Positions 1 to 27,949 of a DNA stretch of 64,000 bases are shown one piece after another. The notes under the pieces were generated by a model, which was given only the letters and a program-made list of their open reading frames with translations, ran no database searches and was not told where the DNA came from. The position numbers were made by a program, and so were the translations under genes. The stretch's first letter is position 1, and the number at the start of each line of letters is the position of its first letter. Source of the DNA: Xestospongia bergquistia. Its lineage: Eukaryota > Porifera > Demospongiae > Haplosclerida > Petrosiidae. The DNA lies in assembly GCA_963965975.1 (NCBI GenBank), contig OZ014421.1, forward strand, positions 5,755,001-5,819,000, in the 5' to 3' direction.

Positions 1-1917
1 TACTATGTTCTCCATACATTGTAACGAGGGAGATGGACAAGGAGGGGTAACTGTATTCAATGAGGCAGTGATCTTCAAATGCCAATATGATGTTTGTGTG
101 ATACAATGTAAAGTTTTAAGACACAATATTATTATGTGTGGTCTTGAGTGTGAATATAAAAATAACAACTACAAAACAGTTGCTTTGACTAATTATTTCA
201 AACACTGCCTAAAATGGTCTGTGACCTCACATATAATCTGTCTGTGTATTGTAAGACAAACTGTGACAAGAAACTTGAGAATAATCCTTTAAGTAACACT
301 ATTATAACTATTACTTTGACTTATAGCATCACATAATATACAAGAGTATGATAACACTAACTACAAAGAGTAGGAGGAAGTAATACGACCATTATAATTG
401 TCATGTGTTACTGCCAAATCATATGAAAGTAACGATATAATTATCGTCTAATATGTTATACAACAGCACTTGTTATAATAATATATCAACGTTAACCACA
501 TAGTAGGCAGCTTAAAAGGAAAGAAAGTGAATATACGTTATATTATTAAGGAAAAAAAATGTGCTGATAACAACTAATGAGACACTCTGGTTTTAATTTC
601 CCATTCATTCATCTATCCATCAAGCAATCCATTCATTCATCAGTCCATCTATCCATCCATTTTTCTCATTCATCCATCCATTTATCAAAACTAATAAATA
701 GATCGAAATAGACAATAAAAATAACAAGTTTTCATATAACACATTTCTATTGTTAACATGAATAAAAGTTCACTATCATCACATACCATCATAGAGACCT
801 ACTTCACATCTATTTACTAAATGCTAACATTAACAAATTCTTGATGTCATAATAACAAAATCTTAAATAAACTTATTATGTATTTGAAAAGAAGACTACG
901 TCAACTTTGTAGGCAGTAACCAGAGGTACTCTCCCACAAACCATCAACAAGTTAACTCGCTTAATTTTATAGAATGTTGTCAAGCTGTTTACTTTTTTGC
1001 TAACTAGATCACAATTAAAGGGTTTCCACTATAATAGTGTATGTGTGTACTAACAATTGAACCAAATAAGTTTATTATGATCATGTTAACAAAATCAACT
1101 TGTTAAGTTGGACACTTTGACAGGACACCTGAAAATATGCCCATTTTAAGTTAATAGTATCAAAAAGTAACAGCCAAATATGAACAGCAGGTGTTATAAC
1201 AAGAATCATCTATTGAGACAAATATTTTTGTCAATTGTTAATTCTACTTTGACCACATTACATAAATTCCAGTTATTTAAATCTCTGAAATAGTTTGGTA
1301 AGAGACTTTATCTAGTTGGTACAACCATTTAACCAATAGAGCTATGATTAATACTATTTTAACAAAATTACACTTCCACTACAAGACTGTACTCACCACC
1401 ATCACTTTTGTTTAGATAGCTTAATTCATTTACACAACAAGTCTTTCATTGTATAATATCTCTAGTACATTTCAAAGTATTCACTAGTAGATCAAACAGC
1501 TGCCCATAGTGAATTTATTTATAAACATTTATTTCACTTCACAATATTAGGAAATCTTCTATTATTATTATTAGTTACAAATGGGGAACATTTTTAATAT
1601 TTTGTTACTATGAATAAAAGATTTCATAATGGAATGTGGTTTTATTAATAACTTGCAAAAAACACTTGTATTCCAAAATACGTTTTATTAATACTGACCA
1701 AACAAGTCTATTACAATGTCTGAAACAATTCCGAGACAAGGTTAAACTATTACAATATCAATTGTTTCACTAGCCACATACACAGTTGTGAAATTATCAT
1801 ATGATTTTAAATAATACAATAGGTTTTATGTTAAAGGACTATATTTTATTATCACCTCTCCAAGGAAAGAACTTTAAGACAGGAATTAATAAAACATTCA
1901 TACTAAATTTAGCTCAC
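1..1917. other. No supported gene; probable intron of the left-edge gene
   Basis: AT-rich sequence with many stops in all frames. It contains a loose run of TCCA/TTCA repeats at about 595-690. The only long reading frame (5-292, plus strand) has no codon bias, splice context or recognisable motif. If the minus-strand exons at 1918-2198 are real, most of this stretch is the intron that follows them. Confidence 0.4.
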
Positions 1918-2198
1918 CTTCAAGTTTGGGTATTCTTCTAAATTTCTTCTGTAACATTCCATGCGAAGTTCCTGCAACCACATCTCAACAGAAACGGCAT
2001 CGAGCTCCCTTTTATAGATGTTTGCCGCCATCATATCCTCAACAGTTAATTTCTAAGAGGAAAGACAGAACATCGCATATAATTTGTGGGACAATGAAAT
2101 TTCGATTTGTTTTGTCTCAGAGCAAAAACATAGCTAGACTTCATAGCAAACAAACTTACTCGATGAAGTAGAAACAGTCCTCTATCTGTCTGGTAGTA
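1918..2198 (-). CDS. Two 5' exons of an unidentified minus-strand gene, SAM-like reading
   Basis: Two exons are joined by clean splice sites. Exon a is 2160-2198, with a pyrimidine-rich acceptor ending in TTCAG and a GTAAGT donor. Exon b is 1918-2052, with acceptor CCTCTTAG and donor GTGAGC. Both are phase 0 and together read 58 uninterrupted codons, ending VEMWLQELRMECY..NLEEYP. That pattern (WL..L...Y...L) resembles the start of a SAM protein-interaction domain, but it is short and I cannot name the gene. Exon b also contains an in-frame ATG-ATG (2034-2029) that could be the start. I could not place an earlier coding exon; an ATG near 2293 has no good phase-matched donor. The rest of the gene would lie to the left, at least partly outside the window. 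Confidence 0.45.
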
Positions 2199-2881
2199 CT
2201 GAAGTGTAAAAGAAAGCAGACGAGAAGAGAAAACGTCGAATCAATGACTTTATCACTTATCGACACTTCAGAACTATTGGCGATGCAGCCATACGAGGCC
2301 TTTTAATGACGAAGTTAATTAACATTCCGATACTATTATCTTAGCAACCGCTTTAATTAATACCTTTGCTGTTTACCCAAAGTGCATTCTTGTGTTATTA
2401 TTTTAAGGTTAATAACAACGGCTACATTAATATATCCTTTTTAAAGAAATAACAGTCCATTCAAATTACTAATTTAAATAAGAAGCATCTAGTTAAGGGT
2501 AAGTTTTCAATTATGTTTTTTTAAGATAAGAAAAATCACAACAAAAGGTATTAACCCACATGATTGATGATCACACATGATTAAAGGGCATAACAAAGGT
2601 AACAAAAAACATCACATAATTTTTGTATGAGTCATGTCAAGTACAATATCAAGAAAAAAAACCAAACCTAGGAAACATACTAATAAATAATAATAATAAA
2701 AAAATCGAGCATTAAAAGTTTCCAGTTTAGATGAATTAAATTTAGAACATCAATATGATGTAATATGTAACTAATAATAGTAACGATATTGACAAGTTAA
2801 TAATGCACATGGGCCCAAAATAAAACACACACACATTCAAATGTCATTGGCTTTTAATATGATAGGGGGCAAGTCAAAAAG
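2199..2881. other. Intergenic space between two minus-strand genes
   Basis: It holds the likely promoter or 5' end of the left-edge gene (about 2200-2320) and the 3' flank of the TOCA-like gene. No other coding signal is visible. Confidence 0.4.
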
Positions 2882-15848
<12,967 letters not shown>

Positions 15849-16426
15849 TGTTAAGGTGACTCGAATACCAGTCTGCCGATACAAAAGAACAAAAGACAAG
15901 GACTGCTAATTGGTTCTCGCTAAAGTTAATTATCGACGCAAATAGAAGACGACTTTCGAACAAATTTATCTCTGTCAACTTTCTTGTCTTTGCAGTTAAA
16001 GATGTTAAAATCTCATGCACGTAATGAATGTTATTCGAAGCAGCACGAACCAACTTTGCTTTGCCACAATGGCCGGTTCACAGCACTCTCTCCATGTGAT
16101 TTTCACGTGACCTTAGACACCAGTCATGTGACTACATGTCAGTTTATTTTAACCCTAAAATATCATGCTCAAATTTCAAAATTCAAACGTCGCTCTATAT
16201 GTACTAGCTCGAGTTACTACTATCTTGTTAGTGTTGTTCTGGGCTGGCTACTTGTCTGCTAGCCTAGCATGGCTGCAGATGCGTGACTCTAACTGTATGT
16301 AGTCCCTGTTTACTCTCTAAAGCTATATCTCTTGTGTTATTCCCACTGAGTTGGGAACAAACTTTTGTAGGTAGGCAGAGTTTCTATTGTCACTTCAAAT
16401 TTGGTCTGTATGCAAACATAGGTGGT
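15849..16426. promoter_or_regulatory. Divergent promoter region between the TOCA-like gene and CDC7
   Basis: 578 bases separate the two start codons on opposite strands. Both 5' UTRs and promoters must lie here unless noncoding first exons exist. No TATA box stands out. Confidence 0.6.
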
Positions 16427-19763
<3,337 letters not shown>

Positions 19764-20649
19764 TTGTTACTTTTTGTGATTTCTTCTCATTCATTCATCT
19801 TTGTCAATTAAGCTCCCCCTCCTCCCCCAATCTTGTCAATTTGAAAAAGATCAATCATTGTACAATATAACAGGTACCACCTCATATTAGTTATTAATAG
19901 TTATAAGAAATATTAAAATTTGTCTACTATCAAGTTATTCAATATCATAATTTATACATTCGTATGTGTATGATTAGTCAATTGTTAAAAGTTGAACTTT
20001 TTTATTAAGTATTGTTCCATGTGACTCATCACATGACTCGTCATGTGACCCATCATTTGGTTTATTTATATCCATTACATAACAACCTCTCAGTGATGTT
20101 TTCATTTTTATTATTGTTTTTTTGAAATTGTTTGTGTTGTTAATTATTTCTACCTTGCTTTTCTTTTTCTGTCATATTTCCTCTCCTCTTCTGTTCTATT
20201 ATTCACAGCATTATTATCTTAATACAATATCTTTAATGTCACTTATTAAGTTTATTAAATTTGTTATCTATCATTATTATAATTGTTGTGTATTATCGAG
20301 TTGTTGTGTCTCCGTCAATCAATCATTATGTTCTGTTTGTGTGTATTTTATACTAGTTTTGTGCCCATATTAATAGCCAGATCTACTCTATAGACACAAT
20401 GGTATTATGTTAGTGAAAATTGGAATGATGTATTTCAATGTAAAATATGTTCCAATATATATTGTCTAGATATAGTATTATTAATGTGCAGTATTCTTTA
20501 CCAACTCTCTATCAACTAGCATGTTTTATTTTTTGCAGTTCTTTTACATTATATAATTATGTATAGATAAATGATTTTGATAATTATAATTGATAAAAAG
20601 CAAAGCAGCATAAAATAAATACAGCAGGGAGTTTTACTATGGGTTTCTC
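19764..20649. other. Convergent intergenic region, CDC7 and P450 3' ends
   Basis: Both flanking genes end here (CDC7 on plus, P450 copy 1 on minus). The sequence is T-rich with several AATAAA-like signals. A plus-strand frame at 20122-20373 is low complexity and shows no protein signature. Confidence 0.6.
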
Positions 20650-22860
20650 TTATACTTCCTGAAAACTCAGATTGACTTGTCTCTCTGGTAATGTCAAGAC
20701 CTTCTGTATTGGTTCAATGAGAGTTTCTTCATGATATCCAATCTTGAAGTTATTTATAATGCGAGACAAAGCAATGTATAACTCTAACTCAGCCACACGA
20801 CGACCAACACACATTCTAGGACCAAACCCAAATGGTAAAGAGGCAAATTGATGAGGAAGATCTGTTGATGACTTCTCCCATCGTTCAGGTTTGAAATCCT
20901 CTGGTTCAGGAAAAAGATTAGGTAGTCGTCCCATGACCAGAGTTGGCATCAACACATAGGTCTGTAGAATGAGAACACAATATATGTTTTTTCTTATTTG
21001 AATATTGCAGTAGAAATGCATTAAGTTTTTTAATAGAATAACTTGTCAATAAGATACTTACATCTTCTGGAACTTTATATCCTGACAAGATAACATCTTC
21101 CTTCAATAGCCTTAAATTGTTAGGAGCATATAACCTGTAATGAAAAGATAATACAACATTCTCAGTGTACACATAACACTAACATACTTACCTCAATGTC
21201 TCTCTTATACAGTTTCTAAGATAAGGCATACTGTGGATATGAGCTGGAGTTACAATCTCTTTATCTCCTACTACCTTCATAACTTCATCTCGTAACTTGA
21301 TCTGAACCTCAGGATTAGTAGCTAAGTTATAAAGACACCACACCAAAGTATAGGAGGTCTGAAAAGATCAGTTAAGCAAGTATAAAGAGATATTAAATAC
21401 CAGAGCTATCAATAGAATCACTTATAAAGGGAACCTCTACAGTGCATGCTTAGTTAATGAATATTGTAATAGTCCAAAACAAGTGAAATCTCATTGTTCA
21501 GTATTAAACGAGAAAAAAGTAATAATTATTATCACTTACTGTATCTACACCACCTCCTAGCAAATCTGCTGCATTAATGGATATCTCTTCAATGCTGAGT
21601 TCACCACAATGTATCATGTATGTTAAAAAATCTACTTTTTCAGGAACTTCATCATTTGTTAACAAGTTGTCATCTTTTTCTTTAATTTCTTCCATCTTGT
21701 CTGAGATATGTTTCATAGCAAGTTCATAATTCCTATTCTGGGCTCTGTATAATTTCTTCCAAGCTTTTGTGGCATAGACCTTGTGTAAAGGAAGACTGAA
21801 CAATATATCTTGTGTTGATGATAAAAAATCTTGTATCTGGTCAATAAAGTCCTGACAATCTTCAGGAATATTGCCAATGTTAAGACAACCTAGTCTTTTA
21901 CCAAGAACAAAGTAAGAAATTGCTATAGAGAAAAATATAATAGTTAACTCAGTTATTTTAAAATAAAATTTTCAAACAGAGGAATTCAAATTATCCAGAC
22001 TCATTCATCTTCCAACTACTAATTTTCTGAGGGAAATTGGAAAAGACTTAAATATTTTTTAAACATATCTACACTTTTCTATAGCAACAATTGATCTCAA
22101 AATAAAATACTGAATTCACATAATTTTCACTTACATTCAAATGACCATTTAAAGAGGAGACTAGGTACATTCTGCAGTATATAATTCTCTGGATCACGTA
22201 CTTGTCTAATAGCTTTCAATAGATCAGTAGAAACTTGATTAAAATTCTCATGATACTCAGCAACTTTAGGTGGTTTCATCATGAATTGAGATATAGGTCG
22301 ACGTTGACGATGCCAGTCCTCATAGTTAGTACTAACAGGAAATATAACAGTATTAATAACACACATAATTCATAACTAATATAACTTAATAACTAATTAT
22401 TAACTAATAATAACTAAGTAGTTATTACATACTTGTAAGTCAACAAAACTTACGACATCACTATGCCAAGTGGTATCTTTTGCAATTTTCTAAATTCTTC
22501 CCAAATAGGAATGTTAGGTCGTATAGGCCACACCCCATCAGCACGAAACACTATCTCCACATCATTAGGATCACATACAACTAACATTTCTGGCAATGTT
22601 GACATAAATCTCTCACGAAAAATAGGACCCAGCTCATTAACTCGAGAAAAAAACACTTTATATGCTTTGCCACGTACATCTTGTCCCATATAGTCTAAAC
22701 CTCTTCCCAAAAATGGAAGACCTTTCTTCATTGGAATGGCCGAGTATGGCTTGACATCATAAGCATATCCAGACTGCAATGATATTGATGAAGTAGATAT
22801 AGCTCTCCATAGCAGACGATGATGCAGAAAAGAACACTGTAATCCTTTAAAAGAGAGCAT
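20650..22860 (-). CDS. Mitochondrial-type cytochrome P450, tandem copy 1
   Basis: Family role: haem monooxygenase of the mitochondrial clade (CYP11/24/27 type), expected to accept electrons from adrenodoxin at the inner membrane; substrate unknown. Exons: 22454-22860, 22135-22331, 21540-21922, 21192-21358, 21062-21134, 20650-20961, giving 512 residues. The N-terminus is Arg/Ser-rich without acidic residues, as in a mitochondrial presequence. Visible motifs: I-helix GGGVDTTS spanning the exon 3/4 join, ETLR (ExxR), FKPERW, and haem loop [12 protein letters not shown] followed by VAELE. Oddity: exon 5 is 73 bases against 79 in its neighbours. The lost six bases remove Pro-Leu from LRLYPLAPNN just after ExxR, giving LRLYAPNN. 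It is otherwise nearly identical to copy 2 in exons and introns. Confidence 0.93.
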
Positions 22861-23083
22861 TGTCGGGATTGCTGCTCAAGGATGATGACATGTCAAGCCA
22901 CACCTTCAATTTATAATGTGACAAAGTACAATCTGATGTTGTACTTTGTTACTAATAATGTGTGTGGGTAGTCTTTGCTACATTCTATTTACAATCTTAA
23001 GTCTGTTACTTGGTACCAACTTGTATTATACATGAATTAATAAAAATCACAAGAGGAGAGTTATAAATGATTTGACATTTCTC

Positions 23084-25308
23084 TTATACTTCCTGAAAAC
23101 TCAGGTCGACTTGTCTCTCTGGTAATGTCAAGACCTTCTGTATTGGTTCAATGGGAGTTTCTTCATGATATCCAATCTTGAAGTTATTTATAATGCGAGA
23201 CAAAGCAATGTGTAGCTCTAACTCAGCCACACGACGACCAACACACATTCTAGGACCAAACCCAAATGGTAAAGAGGCAAATTGATGAGGAAGATCTGTT
23301 GATGACTTCTCCCATCGTTCAGGTTTGAAATCCTCTGGTTCAACAAAAAGATTAGATAGTCGTCCCATGACCAGAGTTGGTATCAACACATGGGTCTGTA
23401 GAATGAGAACACAATATATGTTTTTTCTTATTTGAATATTGCAGTAGAAATGCATTAAGTTTTTTAATAGAATAACTTGTCAATAAGATACTTACGTCTT
23501 CTGGAACTTTATATCCTGACAAGATAACATCTTCCTTCAATAGCCTTAAATTGTTAGGAGCTAGTGGATATAACCTGTAATGAAAAGATAATACAACATT
23601 CTCAGTGTACACATAACACTAACATACTTACCTCAATGTCTCTCTTATACAGTTTCTAAGATAAGGCATACTGTGGATATGAGCTGGAGTTACAATCTCT
23701 TTATCTCCTACCACCTTCATAACTTCATCTCGTAACTTGATCTGAACCTCAGGATTAGTAGCTAAGTTATAAAGACACCATACCAAAGTATAGGAGGTCT
23801 GAAAAGATCAGTTAAGCAAGTATAAAGAGATATTAAATACCAGAGCTATCAATAGAAGCACTTATAAAGGGAACCTCTACAGTGCATGCTTAGTTAGTGA
23901 ATATTGTAATAGTCCAAAACAAGTGAAATCTCATTGTTCAGTATTAAAAGAGAAAAAAGTAATAATTATTATCACTTACTGTATCAATACCAGCTCCTAA
24001 CAAATCTAATGCATTAATGGATATCTCTTCAATGCTGAGTTCACCACGATGTATCATGTATGTTAAAAAATCTACTTTTTCAGGAACTTCATCATTTGTT
24101 AACAAGTTGTCATCTTTTTCTTTAATTTCTTCCATCTTGTCTGAGATATGTTTCATAGCAATTTCATAATTCCTCTTCTGGGCTCTGTATAATTTCTTCC
24201 AAGCTTTTGTGGCATAGACCTTGTGTAAAGGAAGACTGAACAATATATCTTGTGTTGATGATAAAAAATCTTGTATCTGGTCAATAAAGTCCTGACAATC
24301 TTCAGGAATATTGCCAATGTTAAGACAACCTAGTCTTTTACCAAGAACAAAGTAAGAAATTGCTATAGAGAAAAATATAATAGTTAACTCAGTTATTTTA
24401 AAATAAAATTTTCGAACAGAGGAATTCAATTTATCCAGACTCATTCATCTTCCATCTACTAATTTTCTGAGGGAAATTGGAAAAGACTTAAATATTTTTT
24501 AAACATATTTACACTTTTCTATAGCAACAATTGATCTCAAAATAAAATACTGACAACATGAATTCACATAATTTTCACTTACATTCAAATGACCATTTAA
24601 AGAGGAGATCAGGCACATTCTGCAGTATATAATTCTCTGGATCACGTACTTGTCTAATAGCTTTCAATAGATCAGTAGAAACTTGATTAAAATTCTCATG
24701 ATACTCAGCAACTTTAGGTGGTTTCATCATGAACTGAGATATAGGTCGACGTTGACGATGCCAGTCCTCATAGTTAGTACTAACAGGAAATATAACAGTA
24801 TTAATAACACACATAATTCATAACTAATATAACTTAATAACTAATTATTAACTAATAATAACTAAGTAGTTATTACATACTTGTAAGTCAACAAAACTTA
24901 CGACATCACCAAGCCAAGTGGTATCTTTTGCAGTTTTCTAAGTTCTTCCCAAATAGGAATGTTAGGTCGTATAGGCCACACCCCATCAGCACGAAACACT
25001 ATCTCCACATCATTAGGATCACATACAACTAACATTTCTGGCAATGTTGACATAAATCTCTCACGAAAAATAGGACCCAGCTCATTAACTCGAGAAAAAA
25101 ACACTTTATATGCTTTGCCACGTACATCTTGTCCCATATAGTCTAAACCTCTTCCCAAAAATGGAAGACCTTTCTTCATTGGAATGGCTGAGTATGGCTT
25201 GACATCATAAGCATATCCAGACTGCAATGATATTGATGAAGTAGATATAGCTCTCCATAGCAGACGATGATGCAGAAAAGAACACTGTAATCCTTTAAAA
25301 GAGAGCAT
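23084..25308 (-). CDS. Mitochondrial-type cytochrome P450, tandem copy 2
   Basis: Exons: 24902-25308, 24583-24779, 23980-24362, 23632-23798, 23496-23574, 23084-23395, giving 514 residues. Exon lengths equal those of copy 1 except for exon 5, which keeps Pro-Leu after ExxR (LRLYPLAPNN). The I-helix reads GAGIDTTS and the haem loop [12 protein letters not shown]. The putative presequence matches copy 1 (RLLWRAISTSS). Introns and flanks are also nearly the same as copy 1, so the two arose by a recent duplication of a unit of about 2.45 kb or are being homogenised. All diagnostic P450 residues are intact, so I infer an active enzyme. Confidence 0.94.
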
Positions 25309-25531
25309 TGTCGGGATTGCTGCTCAAGGATGATGACATGTCAAGCCACACCTTCAATTTATAATGTGACAAAGTACAATCTGATGTTGTACTTTGTTAC
25401 TAATAATGTGTGTGGGTGGTCTTTACTACATTCTATTTACAATCTTAAGTCTGTTACTTGGTACCAACTTGTATTATACTTGAATTAATAAAAATCACAA
25501 GAGGAGAGTTATAAATGATTTGATATTTCTC

Positions 25532-27869
25532 TTATACTTCCTGAAAACTCAGGTTGACTTGTCTCTCTGGTAATGTAAAGATCTTGTGTATTGGTTCAAT
25601 GGGAGTTTCTTCATGATATCCAATCTTGAAGTTATTTATAATGCGAGACAAAGCAATGTGTAACTCTAATTCAGCCACACGACGACCAACACACATTCTA
25701 GGACCAAACCCAAATGGTAAAGAGGCAAATTGATGAGGAAGATCTGTTGACGACTTCTCCCATCGTTCAGGTTTGAAATCCTCTGGTTCAGGAAAAAGAT
25801 TAGGTAGTCGTCCCATACCAAAGTTTGACATGACCACATAGGTCTGTGGAATAAAATTTAGAATAGCAAGCTAGCCATTTACTTCATAAAAAGAAGCTAC
25901 TTGTGTACATTTTCTGTTGTCTCAATATACAATGTGAATAATTTCAGCAGTTAAGCATTATAACTTACATCCTTTGGCACTTTATATCCTGACAAGATAA
26001 TATCTTCCTTCAATATCCTTGTGTTATTTGGAGCTAATGGATATAACCTGTAATGAAGAGAATACACAGAATTAATGTTCTTTTATTAAGCAGTCACAAC
26101 TTACCGTAATGTTTCTTTAACACAGTTTTTAAGATAAGTCATACTGTGAATATTTGCTGGAGTTACAATCTCATTATCTCCTACAACCTTCATAACTTCA
26201 TCTCGTAACTTGACCTGAACCTCAGGATTAGTAGCTAAGTTATAAAGACACCACATCAAAGTATAGGAGGTCTGAAAATGAAATAAATGAATTATTATAA
26301 TGCAAATTAATAAAGACAGAGCAAGTAAGTATAAATACAAAGACTTATTCTGTAGTAATCAATGTTAAAAATAAAATTACAATGAGAATCTAAGCTTTTG
26401 TTCAGTATTAAAAAAGAAAGAAGTAATTATTATTATTATCACTTACAGTATCTACACCAGCTAACAACAAATCTGCTGCATTAATGGATATCTCTTCAAT
26501 GCTGAGTTCATCACGATGTATCATGTATGTTAAAAAATCTACTTTTTCAGGAACTTCATCATTTGTTAACAAGTTGTCATCTTTTTCTTTAATTTCTTCC
26601 ATCTTGTCTGAGATATGTTTCATAGAGATTTCATAAATCCTCTTCTCAGATCTGTATAATTTCTTCCAAGCTTTTGTGGCATAGACCTTGTGTAAAGGAA
26701 GGCTGAACAATATATCTTGTGTTGATGATAAAAAATCTTGTATCTGGTCAATAAAGTCCTGACAATCTTCAGGAATATTGCCAATGTTAAGACAACCTAG
26801 TCTTTTACCAAGAACAAAGTAAGAAATTGCTATAGAGAAAAATAATCCATTAGTATATCAGCATATGCACTTCTTCATCCATTCGTGTCATATCTTCCAT
26901 TATTTGGCTACCAATTCAAATATGATGTATGAACAGTTTACAGTTGCTATTTTTTAGTTCATAAACAATTTAAAATTAGTTCTAATTTTCACTTACATTC
27001 AAATGACCATTTAAAGAGGAGACTAGGTACATTCTGCAGTATATAATTCTCTGGATCACGTACTTGTCTAATAGCTTTCAACAGATCAGTAGAAACTTGA
27101 TTAAAATTCTCATGATACTCAGCAACTTTGGGTGGTTTCATCATGAACTGAGATACAGGTCGACGTTGACGATGCCAGTCCTCATAGTTAGTACTAACAG
27201 GAAAATGTATTGCAATAATACACAAGATTGAAGTTATATCACACTTTAACTGTACATGATTGTTACATACAGTGGCAGAGGAACCTATGGGGCACCAGGG
27301 GCATGTGCCCCCCCCCCCCCCAAAAAAAATAACAACATGGTCATTTCAACTTAAAAATTTTAAAAATTACAACGTCCCTCCCAGACCCCCTCCTTTGGTG
27401 CCCTTCCCAAATTCAAATATTTCCTCTACCCCTGGCATATACAATAAATTGACAATACTTACGACATCACCATGCCAAGTGGTAACTTTTGCAATTTTCT
27501 AAGTTCTTCCCAAATAGGAATGTTAGGTCGTAAAGGCCACACCCCATCAGCACGAAACACTATCTCCACATCATTAGGATCACATACAATTAACATTTCT
27601 GGTAATGTTGAGACAATTCTCTCACGAAAGATGGGGCCTAGCTCATTAAATCGAGAAAAGAACACTTTATACGCTTTATCACGTACATCTTGTCCCATAT
27701 AGTCTAAACTTCTTCCTAAAAATGGAAGACCTTTCTTCATTGGAATGGCTGAGTATGGCTTGACATCATGAGCACCCTCAGATGATGGCGATGAAGTGGA
27801 CATAGCCCTCCATAACAGTTGGCGATGCTGAGAAGAACGTTGTAAACCTCTACAGAAGAGAGAAAACAT
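25532..27869 (-). CDS. Mitochondrial-type cytochrome P450, tandem copy 3
   Basis: Exons: 27463-27869, 26997-27193, 26447-26829, 26105-26271, 25969-26047, 25532-25843, giving 514 residues. The start is the ATG whose alignment matches copies 1-2 (MFSLFCRGLQ); an in-frame ATG further upstream at 27935 would add 22 residues and is less likely. The presequence-like N-terminus and the start of exon 6 (VVMSNFGMG against LMPTLVMG) have diverged. Exon 3 and the haem-binding part of exon 6 stay almost identical to the other copies. I-helix LAGVDTTS, ETLR, FKPERW and [12 protein letters not shown] are intact. Intron 1 (269 bases against about 122) carries a small inverted-repeat element. The start codon faces RECQL4 across 80 bases. 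Confidence 0.93.
27270..27434. mobile_element. Short terminal-inverted-repeat element (MITE-like)
   Basis: About 165 bases in intron 1 of P450 copy 3, absent from the same intron of copies 1 and 2. It begins CAGTGGCAGAGGAA and ends with the inverse of CAGGGGTAGAGGAA, matching at 12 of 14 positions. The interior is G/C-homopolymer rich with no coding capacity. I could not define a convincing target-site duplication. Confidence 0.6.
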
Positions 27870-27949
27870 TGTTATGGAGCCACACCTCCACTGCAATCGT
27901 GCATGGTGGTGAGTAGTGGGTGTGACAAAGAACAATCTTCGCGGGAGTT
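27870..27949. promoter_or_regulatory. 80-base divergent promoter, P450 copy 3 and RECQL4
   Basis: Only 80 bases lie between the two start codons on opposite strands. Unless a noncoding exon exists, both promoters overlap each other and parts of the opposite gene. Confidence 0.6.

Noticed and set aside
5-292. Plus-strand frame at the left edge
   Set aside because: Cys-rich low-quality reading with no motif, splice context or codon bias.
23944-24444. Long frame extending P450 copy 2 exon 3 upstream
   Set aside because: It reads through an intron; the CTATAG acceptor and matching phases place the exon start at 24362, as in copies 1 and 3.
22463-27702. Plus-strand frames opposite the P450 first exons
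   Set aside because: The same antisense frame recurs in all three copies only because the P450 exon is conserved.
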